This document shows, piece by piece, positions 1-8,372 of a stretch of DNA of 64,000 bases. This stretch comes from Scleromatobacter sp039920745. Its GTDB lineage: Bacteria; Pseudomonadota; Gammaproteobacteria; Burkholderiales; Burkholderiaceae_C. The DNA lies in assembly GCA_039920745.1 (NCBI GenBank), contig JBDSDD010000092.1:48867-112866 (forward strand). The letters are read 5' to 3'. A model generated the notes under the pieces. It searched no databases. It was given only the letters and a program-made list of their open reading frames with translations, and was not told the origin of the DNA. Position 1 is the stretch's first letter; every line of letters begins with the position of its first letter. A program made the translations under genes and the position numbers.

Positions 1-194
1 GTGTCGGCGGGCGCGGCGGCCATCCATCCGGGCGGCGGCTCGAGGTACCGCGCAGAGGTCGGTGCATCGACCTTGTGCGACGGCGCGAGCGCGGTGCAGG
101 CGCCCAGCGCGATCAGGCTGGCGAGCGCGAGTGCGCTGCGCGCGGCGCGCGCAGGAGCGCGCCTGAAGGGGAGGGGAGTGCCCATCGTCATCAT
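1..194 (-). CDS. Outer-membrane efflux lipoprotein, NodT/OprM type (5' part only)
   Basis: Reading the minus strand from 194 gives MMTMGTPLPFRR followed by an Ala/Leu-rich hydrophobic stretch and a lipobox ending LIALGAC, then a mature start TALAPSHKV. This is a lipoprotein signal peptide. Its ATG shares one base with the TGA of the upstream RND permease (TGATG), so the two are probably translationally coupled. An outer-membrane channel of the NodT/OprM family is the usual fourth gene of an MdtABC/MuxABC-type operon, and many of these channels are lipoproteins. Only about 64 residues lie inside the window, so the beta-barrel and periplasmic tunnel cannot be seen. The family call rests on the lipobox plus operon position. 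Confidence 0.75.
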   Translation of the reverse strand, partial: MMTMGTPLPFRRAPARAARSALALASLIALGACTALAPSHKVDAPTSARYLEPPPGWMAAAPAD

Positions 195-3100
195 CAATTC
201 CCTGTGGCCGCGGTGGCGGCGTGGGACGCCAGAGGGTGGCCCAGGCCGCCCGCATCCGCGTCGGAGGTGTGGCGGCTGAGCATCTTTTCGTCGGGCCCGC
301 GCTGGCGCATCTTGTCGAGCAGCAGGTACACCACGGGCGTGGTCAGCAACGTGAGCAACTGGCTCGCGATCAGGCCGCCGATGATCGCGATGCCCAGCGG
401 CTGACGCAGCTCGGAGCCTTCGCCGAAGCCGATGGCCAGCGGCAGCGCGCCGAGCGCGGCGGCCAGCGTGGTCATCAGGATCGGGCGGAAGCGCAGCATG
501 CAGGCCTCGCGCACGGCGTCATGCGCGCTCAGGCCGCGCGAGCGCTCGGCCTCGAGCGCGAAGTCGATGATCAGGATTGCGTTCTTCTTGACGATGCCGA
601 TCAGCAGGAACACGCCGATCAGGGCGATCAGCGAGAACTCCATGCCGAAGATCATCAACGCGAGCACCGCGCCGACACCGGCCGACGGCAGCGTCGACAG
701 CACCGTCACCGGATGCACCAGGCTCTCGTACAGCACGCCCAGCACGATGTAGATCACGACGATCGCGGCCAGGATCAGCAGCGGCTGCTGATTGCTGTTC
801 GCGGCGGCCGCGGCCGCCGTGCCCTGCGTGCTGCCACGCACGTTGATCGGCATGTGGATGGTGTCGACCGCATGGTCGATCGCCGTCTTGGCATCGGACA
901 GCGAGTAGCCCGCGGCCAGGTTGTACGACACCGTCGTCGCGAGCTCGCCGTCCTGGTGGTTGACGCTGGCGCGCGCGGCTTGCTCGCTGAACGAGGCGAT
1001 CGTCGACAGCGGGATCATCGTGTGCGCCGTCGTGTTCACGGTCGAACCGGTGGACGCGTCCTTGGAGCCCGGGTTGGCGCTGACTGCCGTCGTCGTCGAG
1101 GCGTGCGCCGTGCTGGCCGCGTTGGCCGTGGGCGGCGCGGCGTTGGCACCGTTGCCCGGCACGCGCACGTCCTTGAGCGACACCGGGCTCTGCGCGAACT
1201 GCGGCATCGCCTCCATCACCACGTGGTACTGGTTCAGTGCGTCGTAGATCGTGGCCACCTGGCGCTGGCCGAACGCGTCGTACAGCGCGTTGTCGACGTC
1301 CTTGTTGGACATGCCTTGACGTGCAGTGGCGTCGCGGTCGATCGTGACGTAGCTCTCGATGCCGTTCTGCGCCTGGTCGGTGTCGATGTCGGTGAGCGCG
1401 TCCTCGTTCTTCATCGCCTCCGCGAGCTTCGTCGCCCACGTCGAGAGGTCGGCCTGGTTGTCGCTCTTGAGCGTGTACTGGTACGTGGAGTTGCTGGAGC
1501 GCCCGCCCATGCGCAGGTCCTGCACCGGGTTCAGGAACAGGCTGATGCCGGTCACCTTGGCGAGCTGCGGGCGCAGGCGCGCGATCACGGCCTGGCCGCC
1601 GTCCTTGCGCTGGCTCTTGGGCCGCAGGTTGACGAACATGAAGCCGCCGCCGGCGCGCGACCCGCCGGTGAAGCCCACCACGGTGGCGACGGCCGGATCG
1701 GCGCGGATGATGTCGACGAGCTGGCGCAGCTTGCCCTGCATCTGGTCGAACGAGATGCTCTGGTCGGCGCGCATGCCGCCGTTCATCTGGCCGGAGTCCT
1801 GCTGCGGGAAGAAGCCCTTGGGCACGGCGATGAACAGCCACACGTTCATCGCGACCACCGCGCCCAGCACCAGCATCACGGTCAGCTTGGAGGACAGCGC
1901 CCAGTCGAGCGAGCGTTCGTACACGTGCAACGTGCCTTCGAAGGCGCGCTCGGTCACGCGCGTGAAGCGGCTGGCGCGCTGGTGCCTCTTCTTGACCCGA
2001 TCCTTGTTGCGGTCGAGGAGCCAGGCGCACATCATCGGCGTGGTGGTGAGCGAGACCACCAGCGAGATCATCACCGACGCCGACAGCGTGACCGCGAACT
2101 CGCGGAACAGGCGCCCGGGCTGGCCACCCATGAACAGCAGCGGGATGAACACCGCGATCAGCGACAGGCTGATCGACAGCACCGTGAAGCCGACCTCCTT
2201 GGCGCCGAGCAGCGCGGCTTGCAGGCGATCCATGCCCTGCTCGATGTGGCGGCTGGTGTTCTCCAGCACCACGATCGCGTCGTCGACGACGAAGCCGGTG
2301 GCCACGGTCAGCGCCATCAGGCTGAGGTTGTCGAGGCTGAAGTCGAGCAGGTACATCACGCCGAACGTGCCCAGCAGCGACACGACCGTGGCGATGCCCG
2401 GCACCAGCGTGGCGCGCAGGCTGTGCAGGAACACGCCGACGACGAACACCACCAGCGCCACCGAGATCAGCAGCGTGATCTCCACCTCGTGCAGCGACGC
2501 GCGGATCGAGTTGGTGGAGTCGGTGGCCACCTCCAGCTCGATGTCGCCGGGCAACTGCGCCTTCAGCTCGGGCAACAGGGCGCGCACGCCGTCGACGGTC
2601 TTGATGATGTTGGCGCCGGGCTGGCGCGTGACGATGACGATCACCGCGGGGCTGCCGTTGAACAGGCCCAGGGTGCGAACGTCCTCGGGGCCGTCGGTGA
2701 CGTTGGCGATGTCGGACAGCTTGACGGCGGCGCCGTTGCGCCACGCCACGGTCAGCGACTTGTATTCGGCCGCGCTGTGCCCCGGCTGCTGCGTGTAGAT
2801 CTGCAGCCGCTGCTCGTCGTTCTCGATGCTGCCCTTGGGCCGTGTCGCGTTCGACGCCTGGATGGCTGCGCGCACGTCCTCGGCCGGGATGCCGAGTTGG
2901 TTCAGCGTCAGCGTGTTCAGGTCGATGCGCACGGCCGGCAGCGAGCCTCCGCCGATCTCGACGTCGCCGACGCCCGAGACCTGCGCCACCTTCTGCTGCA
3001 CGATGTTGGAGACGGCGTCGTAGATCTGTTGCGGCGTGCGCGTCTTCGACGTCAGCGCCAGGATGATGCAGGGTGCGTCCGACGGGTTCGCCTTGCGGTA

Positions 3101-3484
3101 GGTCGGGTTGCTCTTGAGCGTGGCGGGCAGGTCGACGCGCGACGCATTGATCGCAGCCTGCACCTCGCGGGCGGCGCCGTCGATGTCGCGGCTCAGGTCG
3201 AACTGCATGCTGACGCGCGTCGAGCCGCTGCCGCTGTTGGACGTGATCTCGTTGATGCCGGCAATCGTCGAGAGGCGGCGCTCGAGCGGCGTGGCCACGC
3301 TGTTGGCCATGACGTCCGGGCTGGCGCCGGGAATGCTGGCCGAGACCGAGATCGCGGGGTAGTCGACCTGGGGCAACGGCGACACCGGCAGCACGAAGAA
3401 CGCAGCGATGCCCGCCAGCGCGACGCCGGCGGTGAGCAGCACCGTCGCGATCGGGCGCTTGACGAAAGGCGACGACAGGTTCAT
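194..3484 (-). CDS. mdtC: RND multidrug efflux permease, MdtC/MuxC-like
   Basis: Inner-membrane proton-driven drug exporter of the HAE1 RND family, 1096 residues. It starts MNLSSPFVKRPIATVLL, the usual first helix, followed by the periplasmic PLPQVDYPAI motif. The central membrane block carries GFVVDDAIVVLEN (the TM4 proton-relay aspartates), and the second half repeats the fold, ending IGIVKKNAILIIDFA and a C-terminal helix. It is the second of two adjacent RND permeases, the arrangement of MdtBC/MuxBC heteromultimers. Its ATG overlaps the stop of the preceding permease (ATGA). It is longer than the usual ~1030 residues because of an Ala/Thr/Ser-rich low-complexity insert at about residues 773-820 and a tail of about 25 extra residues. 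The substrate cannot be read from sequence. Confidence 0.93.
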   Translation of the reverse strand: MNLSSPFVKRPIATVLLTAGVALAGIAAFFVLPVSPLPQVDYPAISVSASIPGASPDVMANSVATPLERRLSTIAGINEITSNSGSGSTRVSMQFDLSRDIDGAAREVQAAINASRVDLPATLKSNPTYRKANPSDAPCIILALTSKTRTPQQIYDAVSNIVQQKVAQVSGVGDVEIGGGSLPAVRIDLNTLTLNQLGIPAEDVRAAIQASNATRPKGSIENDEQRLQIYTQQPGHSAAEYKSLTVAWRNGAAVKLSDIANVTDGPEDVRTLGLFNGSPAVIVIVTRQPGANIIKTVDGVRALLPELKAQLPGDIELEVATDSTNSIRASLHEVEITLLISVALVVFVVGVFLHSLRATLVPGIATVVSLLGTFGVMYLLDFSLDNLSLMALTVATGFVVDDAIVVLENTSRHIEQGMDRLQAALLGAKEVGFTVLSISLSLIAVFIPLLFMGGQPGRLFREFAVTLSASVMISLVVSLTTTPMMCAWLLDRNKDRVKKRHQRASRFTRVTERAFEGTLHVYERSLDWALSSKLTVMLVLGAVVAMNVWLFIAVPKGFFPQQDSGQMNGGMRADQSISFDQMQGKLRQLVDIIRADPAVATVVGFTGGSRAGGGFMFVNLRPKSQRKDGGQAVIARLRPQLAKVTGISLFLNPVQDLRMGGRSSNSTYQYTLKSDNQADLSTWATKLAEAMKNEDALTDIDTDQAQNGIESYVTIDRDATARQGMSNKDVDNALYDAFGQRQVATIYDALNQYHVVMEAMPQFAQSPVSLKDVRVPGNGANAAPPTANAASTAHASTTTAVSANPGSKDASTGSTVNTTAHTMIPLSTIASFSEQAARASVNHQDGELATTVSYNLAAGYSLSDAKTAIDHAVDTIHMPINVRGSTQGTAAAAAANSNQQPLLILAAIVVIYIVLGVLYESLVHPVTVLSTLPSAGVGAVLALMIFGMEFSLIALIGVFLLIGIVKKNAILIIDFALEAERSRGLSAHDAVREACMLRFRPILMTTLAAALGALPLAIGFGEGSELRQPLGIAIIGGLIASQLLTLLTTPVVYLLLDKMRQRGPDEKMLSRHTSDADAGGLGHPLASHAATAATGN

Positions 3485-6400
3485 CGAGCGCCGTCCGGTG
3501 CCGGTTGGGGCGCGTCGGGATCGAACTCGATGCGTTGCGGCACCGGCGGGGCGCCGAGCGCGAGTTGCGGCGCCGGCGCGTCGTTCTCGTCATCGGCGCC
3601 GCCGAAGCGCGCCCGCAGCGTCTCGCCGAGGCGATCGAACCACAGGTAGATCACCGGCGTCGTGAACAGCGTCAGCAACTGGCTCACGAGCAGGCCGCCG
3701 AAGATCGACAGCCCCAGCGGATGGCGCAGTTCCTTGCCTTCGCCCCAGCCGAACATCAGCGGCAGCGCGGCGAACAGCGCGGCGAAGGTCGTCATCAGGA
3801 TCGGGCGCAGCCGCAGCAGCGCGGCCTGGTGGATCGCCTCGCGCGGCTTCTTGCCCTGGGTTCGTTCGGCGTCGATCGCGAAGTCGATCATCATGATCGC
3901 GTTCTTCTTGACGATGCCGATCAGCAAGATGATGCCGATGATGCCGATCACACCCAGGTCCTGCCCGCCGATCAGCAGCGCCAGCAGCGCGCCGACGCCG
4001 GCCGACGGCAGCGTCGACAGGATCGTCAGCGGGTGCACGTAGCTCTCGTAGAGCACGCCCAGCACGATGTAGACGCAGATCACCGCGGCGAGGATCAGCC
4101 ACAGCTGGTTGGACAGCGACTTCTCGTAGGCGCCCGCGGCGCCCAGCGGCGTCATCGTCACGGACGAGGGCAGGCCGATGTCCTGGGCCGCCTGGCGGAT
4201 CGAGTCGACCGCCGTGCCCAGCGACACGCCGTCCGCCGTATCGAAGCCCACCGTGGTCGCCGGATATTGCGCCACGTGCGTGACCTGCAGCGGCGACTGC
4301 ACCGTGCGGATCGTCGCGAACGCCGACAACGGCGCGGACTGCCCGCTGCTGGTCAGCACGCGCAGTTCGCCGATGGATGCCGGCGTGCGCGACTGGTCGG
4401 GCCGCGCCTCCAGGATCACGCGGTACTGGTTGGTCTCGGTGAAGATGGTCGAGACGATGCGCTGGCCGTAGGCGCTGTACAACGCGTCGTCCACCGTCGC
4501 GGCGCTGACGCCCAGGCGCGACGCGGTGTCGCGGTCGAGGTCGACCTCCACGGCCAGGCCGGTGCTGCCCACATCGGTGACGATGTTGCGAACCTGGGTG
4601 TCGCTGCGCAGGCGCTCGACGAGCTTGTTGGCCCACAGCGCGACGCTGGCGTCGTCGGCGCCTTCCATCGACACGCGGTACATCGTCGGGCCAGTGTCGG
4701 AGTCGATGGTCAGGTCCTGCGTGGGCTGCAGGTACAACGTGACGCCGGCCACGGACTGCGCGCGCTGGCGCAGCCGGCTCATGATTTCTTCCTGCGAGCC
4801 GCTGGCGCCGCGCTTGAGGTCGACCAGCATGCTGCCAGCGCTGAGCATGGTGTTGTTGGCGCCGTCGACGCCGACGATCGACGCGATGTTGTCGACCGCC
4901 GGATCCTCCAGCATCGCGCGCGCCGCCGCCCGCTGCAGCGCGGACATGCGCGAGAAGCTCACCGTCTGCGCACTCTGCACGCGCACCTGCAGCTGGCCGG
5001 TGTCCTGCGTCGGGAACAGGCCCTTGGGGATCAGCACGTACAGCAGCACGGTCAGCGCGAACGTGGCGACCGCCACCAGCAGCGTCGTCGTCTGGTGGTC
5101 AAGCACCCACAGCAAGCCACGGTCGTAGCGCGCGACGATCCAGTCGAACATCTGCTGGAACTTGCGGGCGTAGCCGCGCGGCGCCTGCTCGCGCTTGAGC
5201 ATGCGCCCGGCCATCATCGGCACCAGCGTCAGCGACACCAGCGCCGAGATCAGGATCGTGATCGCCAGCGTCACCGCGAACTCGCGGAACAACCGGCCGA
5301 CGACGTCACCCATGAACAGCAGCGGGATCAGCACGGCGATCAGCGAGACGGTCAGCGACACGATCGTGAAGCCGATCTGCGACGCGCCCTTGAGCGCGGC
5401 CTGCATCGGCTTGTCGCCTTCCTCCAGGTAGCGCGAGATGTTCTCGATCATCACGATCGCGTCGTCGACGACGAAACCGGTGGCGATGGTCAGCGACATC
5501 AGGCTCAGGTTGTTCAGGCTGTACCCCAGCAGGTACATCGCGCCGCAGGTGCCGATCAGCGAGATCGGCACCGACAGGCTCGCGATGACCGTCGCGCGCC
5601 AGCTGTGCAGGAACGCGAAGATGACCAGCGTCACCAGGATCACGGCCAGCACCAGCTCGAACTCGACGTGCTCCACCGACGCGCGGATGCCGGCGGTGCG
5701 GTCGCTGAGGATGCGCACCTCCAGCGAGGCCGGCAGCGCGGCCTGCAGCGCGGGCAGCTGCTTCTTGATCGCGTCCACCGTCTGGATCACGTTGGCGCCC
5801 GGTTGGCGCTGCACGTTGACGATGATGGCGGGTGTGTCGTCGGCCCAGGCCGCCAGGCGCAGGTTCTCGGCGCTGTCGATCACCTGGGCGATGTCGGCCA
5901 GGCGCACCGGGGCGCCGTTCTTGTACGTGACGATCAGGTTCTTGTAGTCGTCGACGGAGATCAGCTGGTCATTCGCATTGATCGAGTACGAGCGCGACGC
6001 GCCGTCGAAGCTGCCCTTGGCGCCGTTGGCGTTGGCGCTGGTGATCGCGCTCTTGAGCGCCGACAGGTCGATGCCGTACGAGGCCATCGCGCGGGTGTCG
6101 GCCTGGATGCGCTTGGCCGGGCGCTGCCCGCCCGCGAGCGTGACGAGGCCCACGCCAGCGACCTGGCTGATCTTCTGAGCGAGCCGCGTGTTGACGAGGT
6201 TCTGCACCTCGGGCAAGGGCATCGCCCTGGAGCTGACGGACAGTGTCATCACCGGTGCGTCGGCCGGGTTGACCTTGGCGTAGACCGGCGGCGCGGGCAG
6301 GTCGGCCGGCAGCAGCGAGTTGCCGGCGTTGATCGCGGCCTGCACCTCCTGCTCGGCGACGTCCAGCGACAGGCCGAGGTTGAACTGCAGCGTGACGATG

Positions 6401-6666
6401 GACACACCCGCGGCGCTGGTGGAGCCCATGCGCGCGAGGCCTGACATGTTGCCGAACTGCTTCTCGAGCGGCGCCGTGACGGTGCGGCTCATCACCTCGG
6501 GGCTGCCGCCCGGGTACAGCGTCTGCACCTGGATGGTGGGGTAGTCGACCTGCGGCAGGGCCGACAGCGGCAGGAAGCGGAAGCCGACGATCCCCGTGAG
6601 GACGATCGCGAGCATCAGCAGCGACGTGGCGACTGGCCGCTGGATGAAGGGTCTGGACGGGCTCAT
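3481..6666 (-). CDS. mdtB: RND multidrug efflux permease, MdtB/MuxB-like
   Basis: First RND permease of the operon, 1061 residues from the ATG at 6666 (MSPSRPFIQRPVATSLL). The frame stays open upstream to 7494, but that part is antisense-type shadow inside the fusion-protein gene, and the ATG overlaps that gene's stop as ATGA. Seen: PLPQVDYPTIQV in the first periplasmic loop, GFVVDDAIVMIEN in TM4, the duplicated 6+6 helix layout, and IGIVKKNAIMMIDFA in TM10. The C-terminal tail is acidic and Pro/Ala-rich. In the MdtBC system the two permeases form a mixed trimer in which both are needed for full function; the same is inferred here. It acts in the inner membrane with the fusion protein encoded upstream. 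Confidence 0.93.
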   Translation of the reverse strand: MSPSRPFIQRPVATSLLMLAIVLTGIVGFRFLPLSALPQVDYPTIQVQTLYPGGSPEVMSRTVTAPLEKQFGNMSGLARMGSTSAAGVSIVTLQFNLGLSLDVAEQEVQAAINAGNSLLPADLPAPPVYAKVNPADAPVMTLSVSSRAMPLPEVQNLVNTRLAQKISQVAGVGLVTLAGGQRPAKRIQADTRAMASYGIDLSALKSAITSANANGAKGSFDGASRSYSINANDQLISVDDYKNLIVTYKNGAPVRLADIAQVIDSAENLRLAAWADDTPAIIVNVQRQPGANVIQTVDAIKKQLPALQAALPASLEVRILSDRTAGIRASVEHVEFELVLAVILVTLVIFAFLHSWRATVIASLSVPISLIGTCGAMYLLGYSLNNLSLMSLTIATGFVVDDAIVMIENISRYLEEGDKPMQAALKGASQIGFTIVSLTVSLIAVLIPLLFMGDVVGRLFREFAVTLAITILISALVSLTLVPMMAGRMLKREQAPRGYARKFQQMFDWIVARYDRGLLWVLDHQTTTLLVAVATFALTVLLYVLIPKGLFPTQDTGQLQVRVQSAQTVSFSRMSALQRAAARAMLEDPAVDNIASIVGVDGANNTMLSAGSMLVDLKRGASGSQEEIMSRLRQRAQSVAGVTLYLQPTQDLTIDSDTGPTMYRVSMEGADDASVALWANKLVERLRSDTQVRNIVTDVGSTGLAVEVDLDRDTASRLGVSAATVDDALYSAYGQRIVSTIFTETNQYRVILEARPDQSRTPASIGELRVLTSSGQSAPLSAFATIRTVQSPLQVTHVAQYPATTVGFDTADGVSLGTAVDSIRQAAQDIGLPSSVTMTPLGAAGAYEKSLSNQLWLILAAVICVYIVLGVLYESYVHPLTILSTLPSAGVGALLALLIGGQDLGVIGIIGIILLIGIVKKNAIMMIDFAIDAERTQGKKPREAIHQAALLRLRPILMTTFAALFAALPLMFGWGEGKELRHPLGLSIFGGLLVSQLLTLFTTPVIYLWFDRLGETLRARFGGADDENDAPAPQLALGAPPVPQRIEFDPDAPQPAPDGAR

Positions 6667-8129
6667 CGCGGCGCGGCGTCGTGCGGCCCCGAGGCGCGGC
6701 CTTCTGGCGCGCTCGCGCCAGCGTGCTGTAAATGCGGTCGGCTCGCGCCATCGGCAGGCGCGGTGGGTGTGGCGGTGGCGGGCGCGGCCGGCGCGCCGCC
6801 GTCCGCGCTCGCGGCGTCTTGGCGGTGGCGGCCGCCATGCGCACCGGAGGTGCCGGACGCCGCGCCGCTGGCGCCGCGGTGCGGGCCGGAGGCCGAGTCG
6901 CCGGGCAGCGACACCTTGGCGCCGTCCTTGAGGCGGTCGCCGCCTTCGGTGATAACGCGCTCGCCCACGTCCAGGCCCTGGGTGATCTGCACGCGGTCGG
7001 CGGTGGCGATGCCTTGCGTCACAGCGACCTGCGTGACGCTGCGGTCGGCGTTGAGCACGTAGACGAAGTCGCCGGTCGGGCCATGGCGCAGAGCGGTGAC
7101 CGGCACGACGTCGGCATCCTTGAGCGTGTCCAGCAGGATGCGCGCGTTGACGAACTGGCTCGGGAACAGCGCGTTGCTGGCGTTGGTGAAGCGGGCCTTG
7201 GCGCGCACGGTGCCGGTCTGGGTGTCGGACTGGTTGTTCAGCGACAGGAAAACGCCGGTGTCGAGGACGCTGGTGCGGGTGCGGTCCATCGCGGTGACAG
7301 CCAGCCTGGCGCCGGCGGCGATGCGCGCCTGCAGTTGCGGGATGCGGTCCTGCGGGATCGCGAACTCGACGTCGATCGGCGCGAGTTCGGTGATGGTGGT
7401 GATGCCGCCCGAGGTGCCCGACGACACGAGGTTGCCGACGTCCACCGAGCGCAGGCCCACTCGGCCGCCGACGGGCGCGGTGATGCGCGTCCACGCGAGG
7501 TTGAGCTTGGCGCTGCCCACGTTGGCCTGGTCGCCCAGCACGGTGCCTTGCAGCTGCTTGACGGTCGCGGCCTGGGTGTCGACGTCCTGGCGCGCGATGG
7601 AGTCCTGCTGCAGCAGCGCCTGGTAGCGTTTGAGCGTGACGTTGGCGGCGTCCAGCTGCGCCTCGTCGCGCTGCAACTGGCCTTGGGCCTGCATCAGTGC
7701 CAGCTCGAACGGACGCGGCTCGATCGTGGCGAGCAGCTGGCCTGGCTTGACCATCTGGCCTTCCTCGAACGGCACCTTCGTCAGTACGCCCGAGACCTGC
7801 GGCGTGACGGTGACGGTGGCCGAGGGCGTGACGGTGCCGAGGGCGTCGATGTAGATCGGGATGTCCGCGTGGACGACGTTGGCGACGCCCACCGTGGTGG
7901 TGTTCTGTGCGCCACGGCGACCGCCGCCGGCGGGGCCTCCGGGGCCGCCCGGACCCGGCGGGCCGCCAGCCGCCGTGCCGTCGCGACCCGCCACCGGCTT
8001 GTGCGTGAGGTACCAGGCCAGCGCGCCCAGGCAGGCGACCAGCACGATGGCGACGACACTACCCAGCCAGCGGCGCCTGGATTTCGGGGCCACGAGCGGC
8101 GTGCCGGCGGACAGTCGTTCTTGTTCCAT
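6663..8129 (-). CDS. mdtA: Efflux periplasmic adaptor (membrane-fusion protein), MdtA-like
   Basis: HlyD-family adaptor that bridges the RND permeases and the outer-membrane channel. I place the start at the ATG at 8129 (MEQERLSAG), because AAGGA sits five bases upstream; this gives 488 residues. Residues about 21-41 form an N-terminal membrane anchor, followed by a Gly/Pro linker (GPPGPGGPGGPAGGG), the split lipoyl/barrel segments (VTPQVSGVLTKVPFEEGQ and WTRITAPVGGRVG) and an intervening coiled-coil hairpin of about 65 residues. The last ~80 residues are low-complexity Ala/Gly/His/Ser, longer than usual, and no domain is visible there. It is the promoter-proximal gene of the efflux operon. 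No regulator gene is adjacent. Confidence 0.93.
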   Translation of the reverse strand: MEQERLSAGTPLVAPKSRRRWLGSVVAIVLVACLGALAWYLTHKPVAGRDGTAAGGPPGPGGPGGPAGGGRRGAQNTTTVGVANVVHADIPIYIDALGTVTPSATVTVTPQVSGVLTKVPFEEGQMVKPGQLLATIEPRPFELALMQAQGQLQRDEAQLDAANVTLKRYQALLQQDSIARQDVDTQAATVKQLQGTVLGDQANVGSAKLNLAWTRITAPVGGRVGLRSVDVGNLVSSGTSGGITTITELAPIDVEFAIPQDRIPQLQARIAAGARLAVTAMDRTRTSVLDTGVFLSLNNQSDTQTGTVRAKARFTNASNALFPSQFVNARILLDTLKDADVVPVTALRHGPTGDFVYVLNADRSVTQVAVTQGIATADRVQITQGLDVGERVITEGGDRLKDGAKVSLPGDSASGPHRGASGAASGTSGAHGGRHRQDAASADGGAPAAPATATPTAPADGASRPHLQHAGASAPEGRASGPHDAAPR

Positions 8130-8253
8130 CACGATCCTTGTGCGCGCCGCCATTCAAGGGGCGCGCGTTCACTTGTTTTTTTGCAGCGGCCTCCGCACAG
8201 GCGAAGCAAGCCCCGCGCCTCATCTCGACCGCGCGACACCATAGCAAACGGCA

Positions 8254-8272
8254 CACCCGCATTTCGCGGGTG
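8254..8272 (-). other. Perfect 7-bp hairpin upstream of the efflux operon
   Basis: CACCCGC and GCGGGTG flank a five-base loop in the 243-base spacer between the GH13 stop (8373) and mdtA (8129), both on the minus strand. There is no T-run after it, so it is a weak candidate for a terminator of the GH13 gene; it could equally be an operator or a 5'-leader stem of mdtABC. I could not find a convincing -35/-10 pair in the spacer. Confidence 0.35.
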
Positions 8273-8372
8273 GCAGCCGGCTTCGACAAACTTTACCTGT
8301 CGAGCAAGCGGGCGGTGATCCGTCCCGGCTGGAGGCGTTCCGGCTTTGTTGCTGGCGGGCGTCCGGGACGTG

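Noticed and set aside
221..3649. Long open frame of over 1100 codons antisense to the RND permease
   Set aside because: Composition is Arg/His/Gln/Asp-rich with no domain; it is a by-product of high GC codon bias opposite a well-supported RND gene. The same applies to long antisense frames at about 9983-13810, 45005-48112 and 53774-57259.
6667..7494. N-terminal extension of the MdtB-like protein
   Set aside because: The extension lies inside the adaptor gene in another frame, is Arg-rich and matches no RND sequence; the ATG at 6666 overlaps the adaptor stop as expected.
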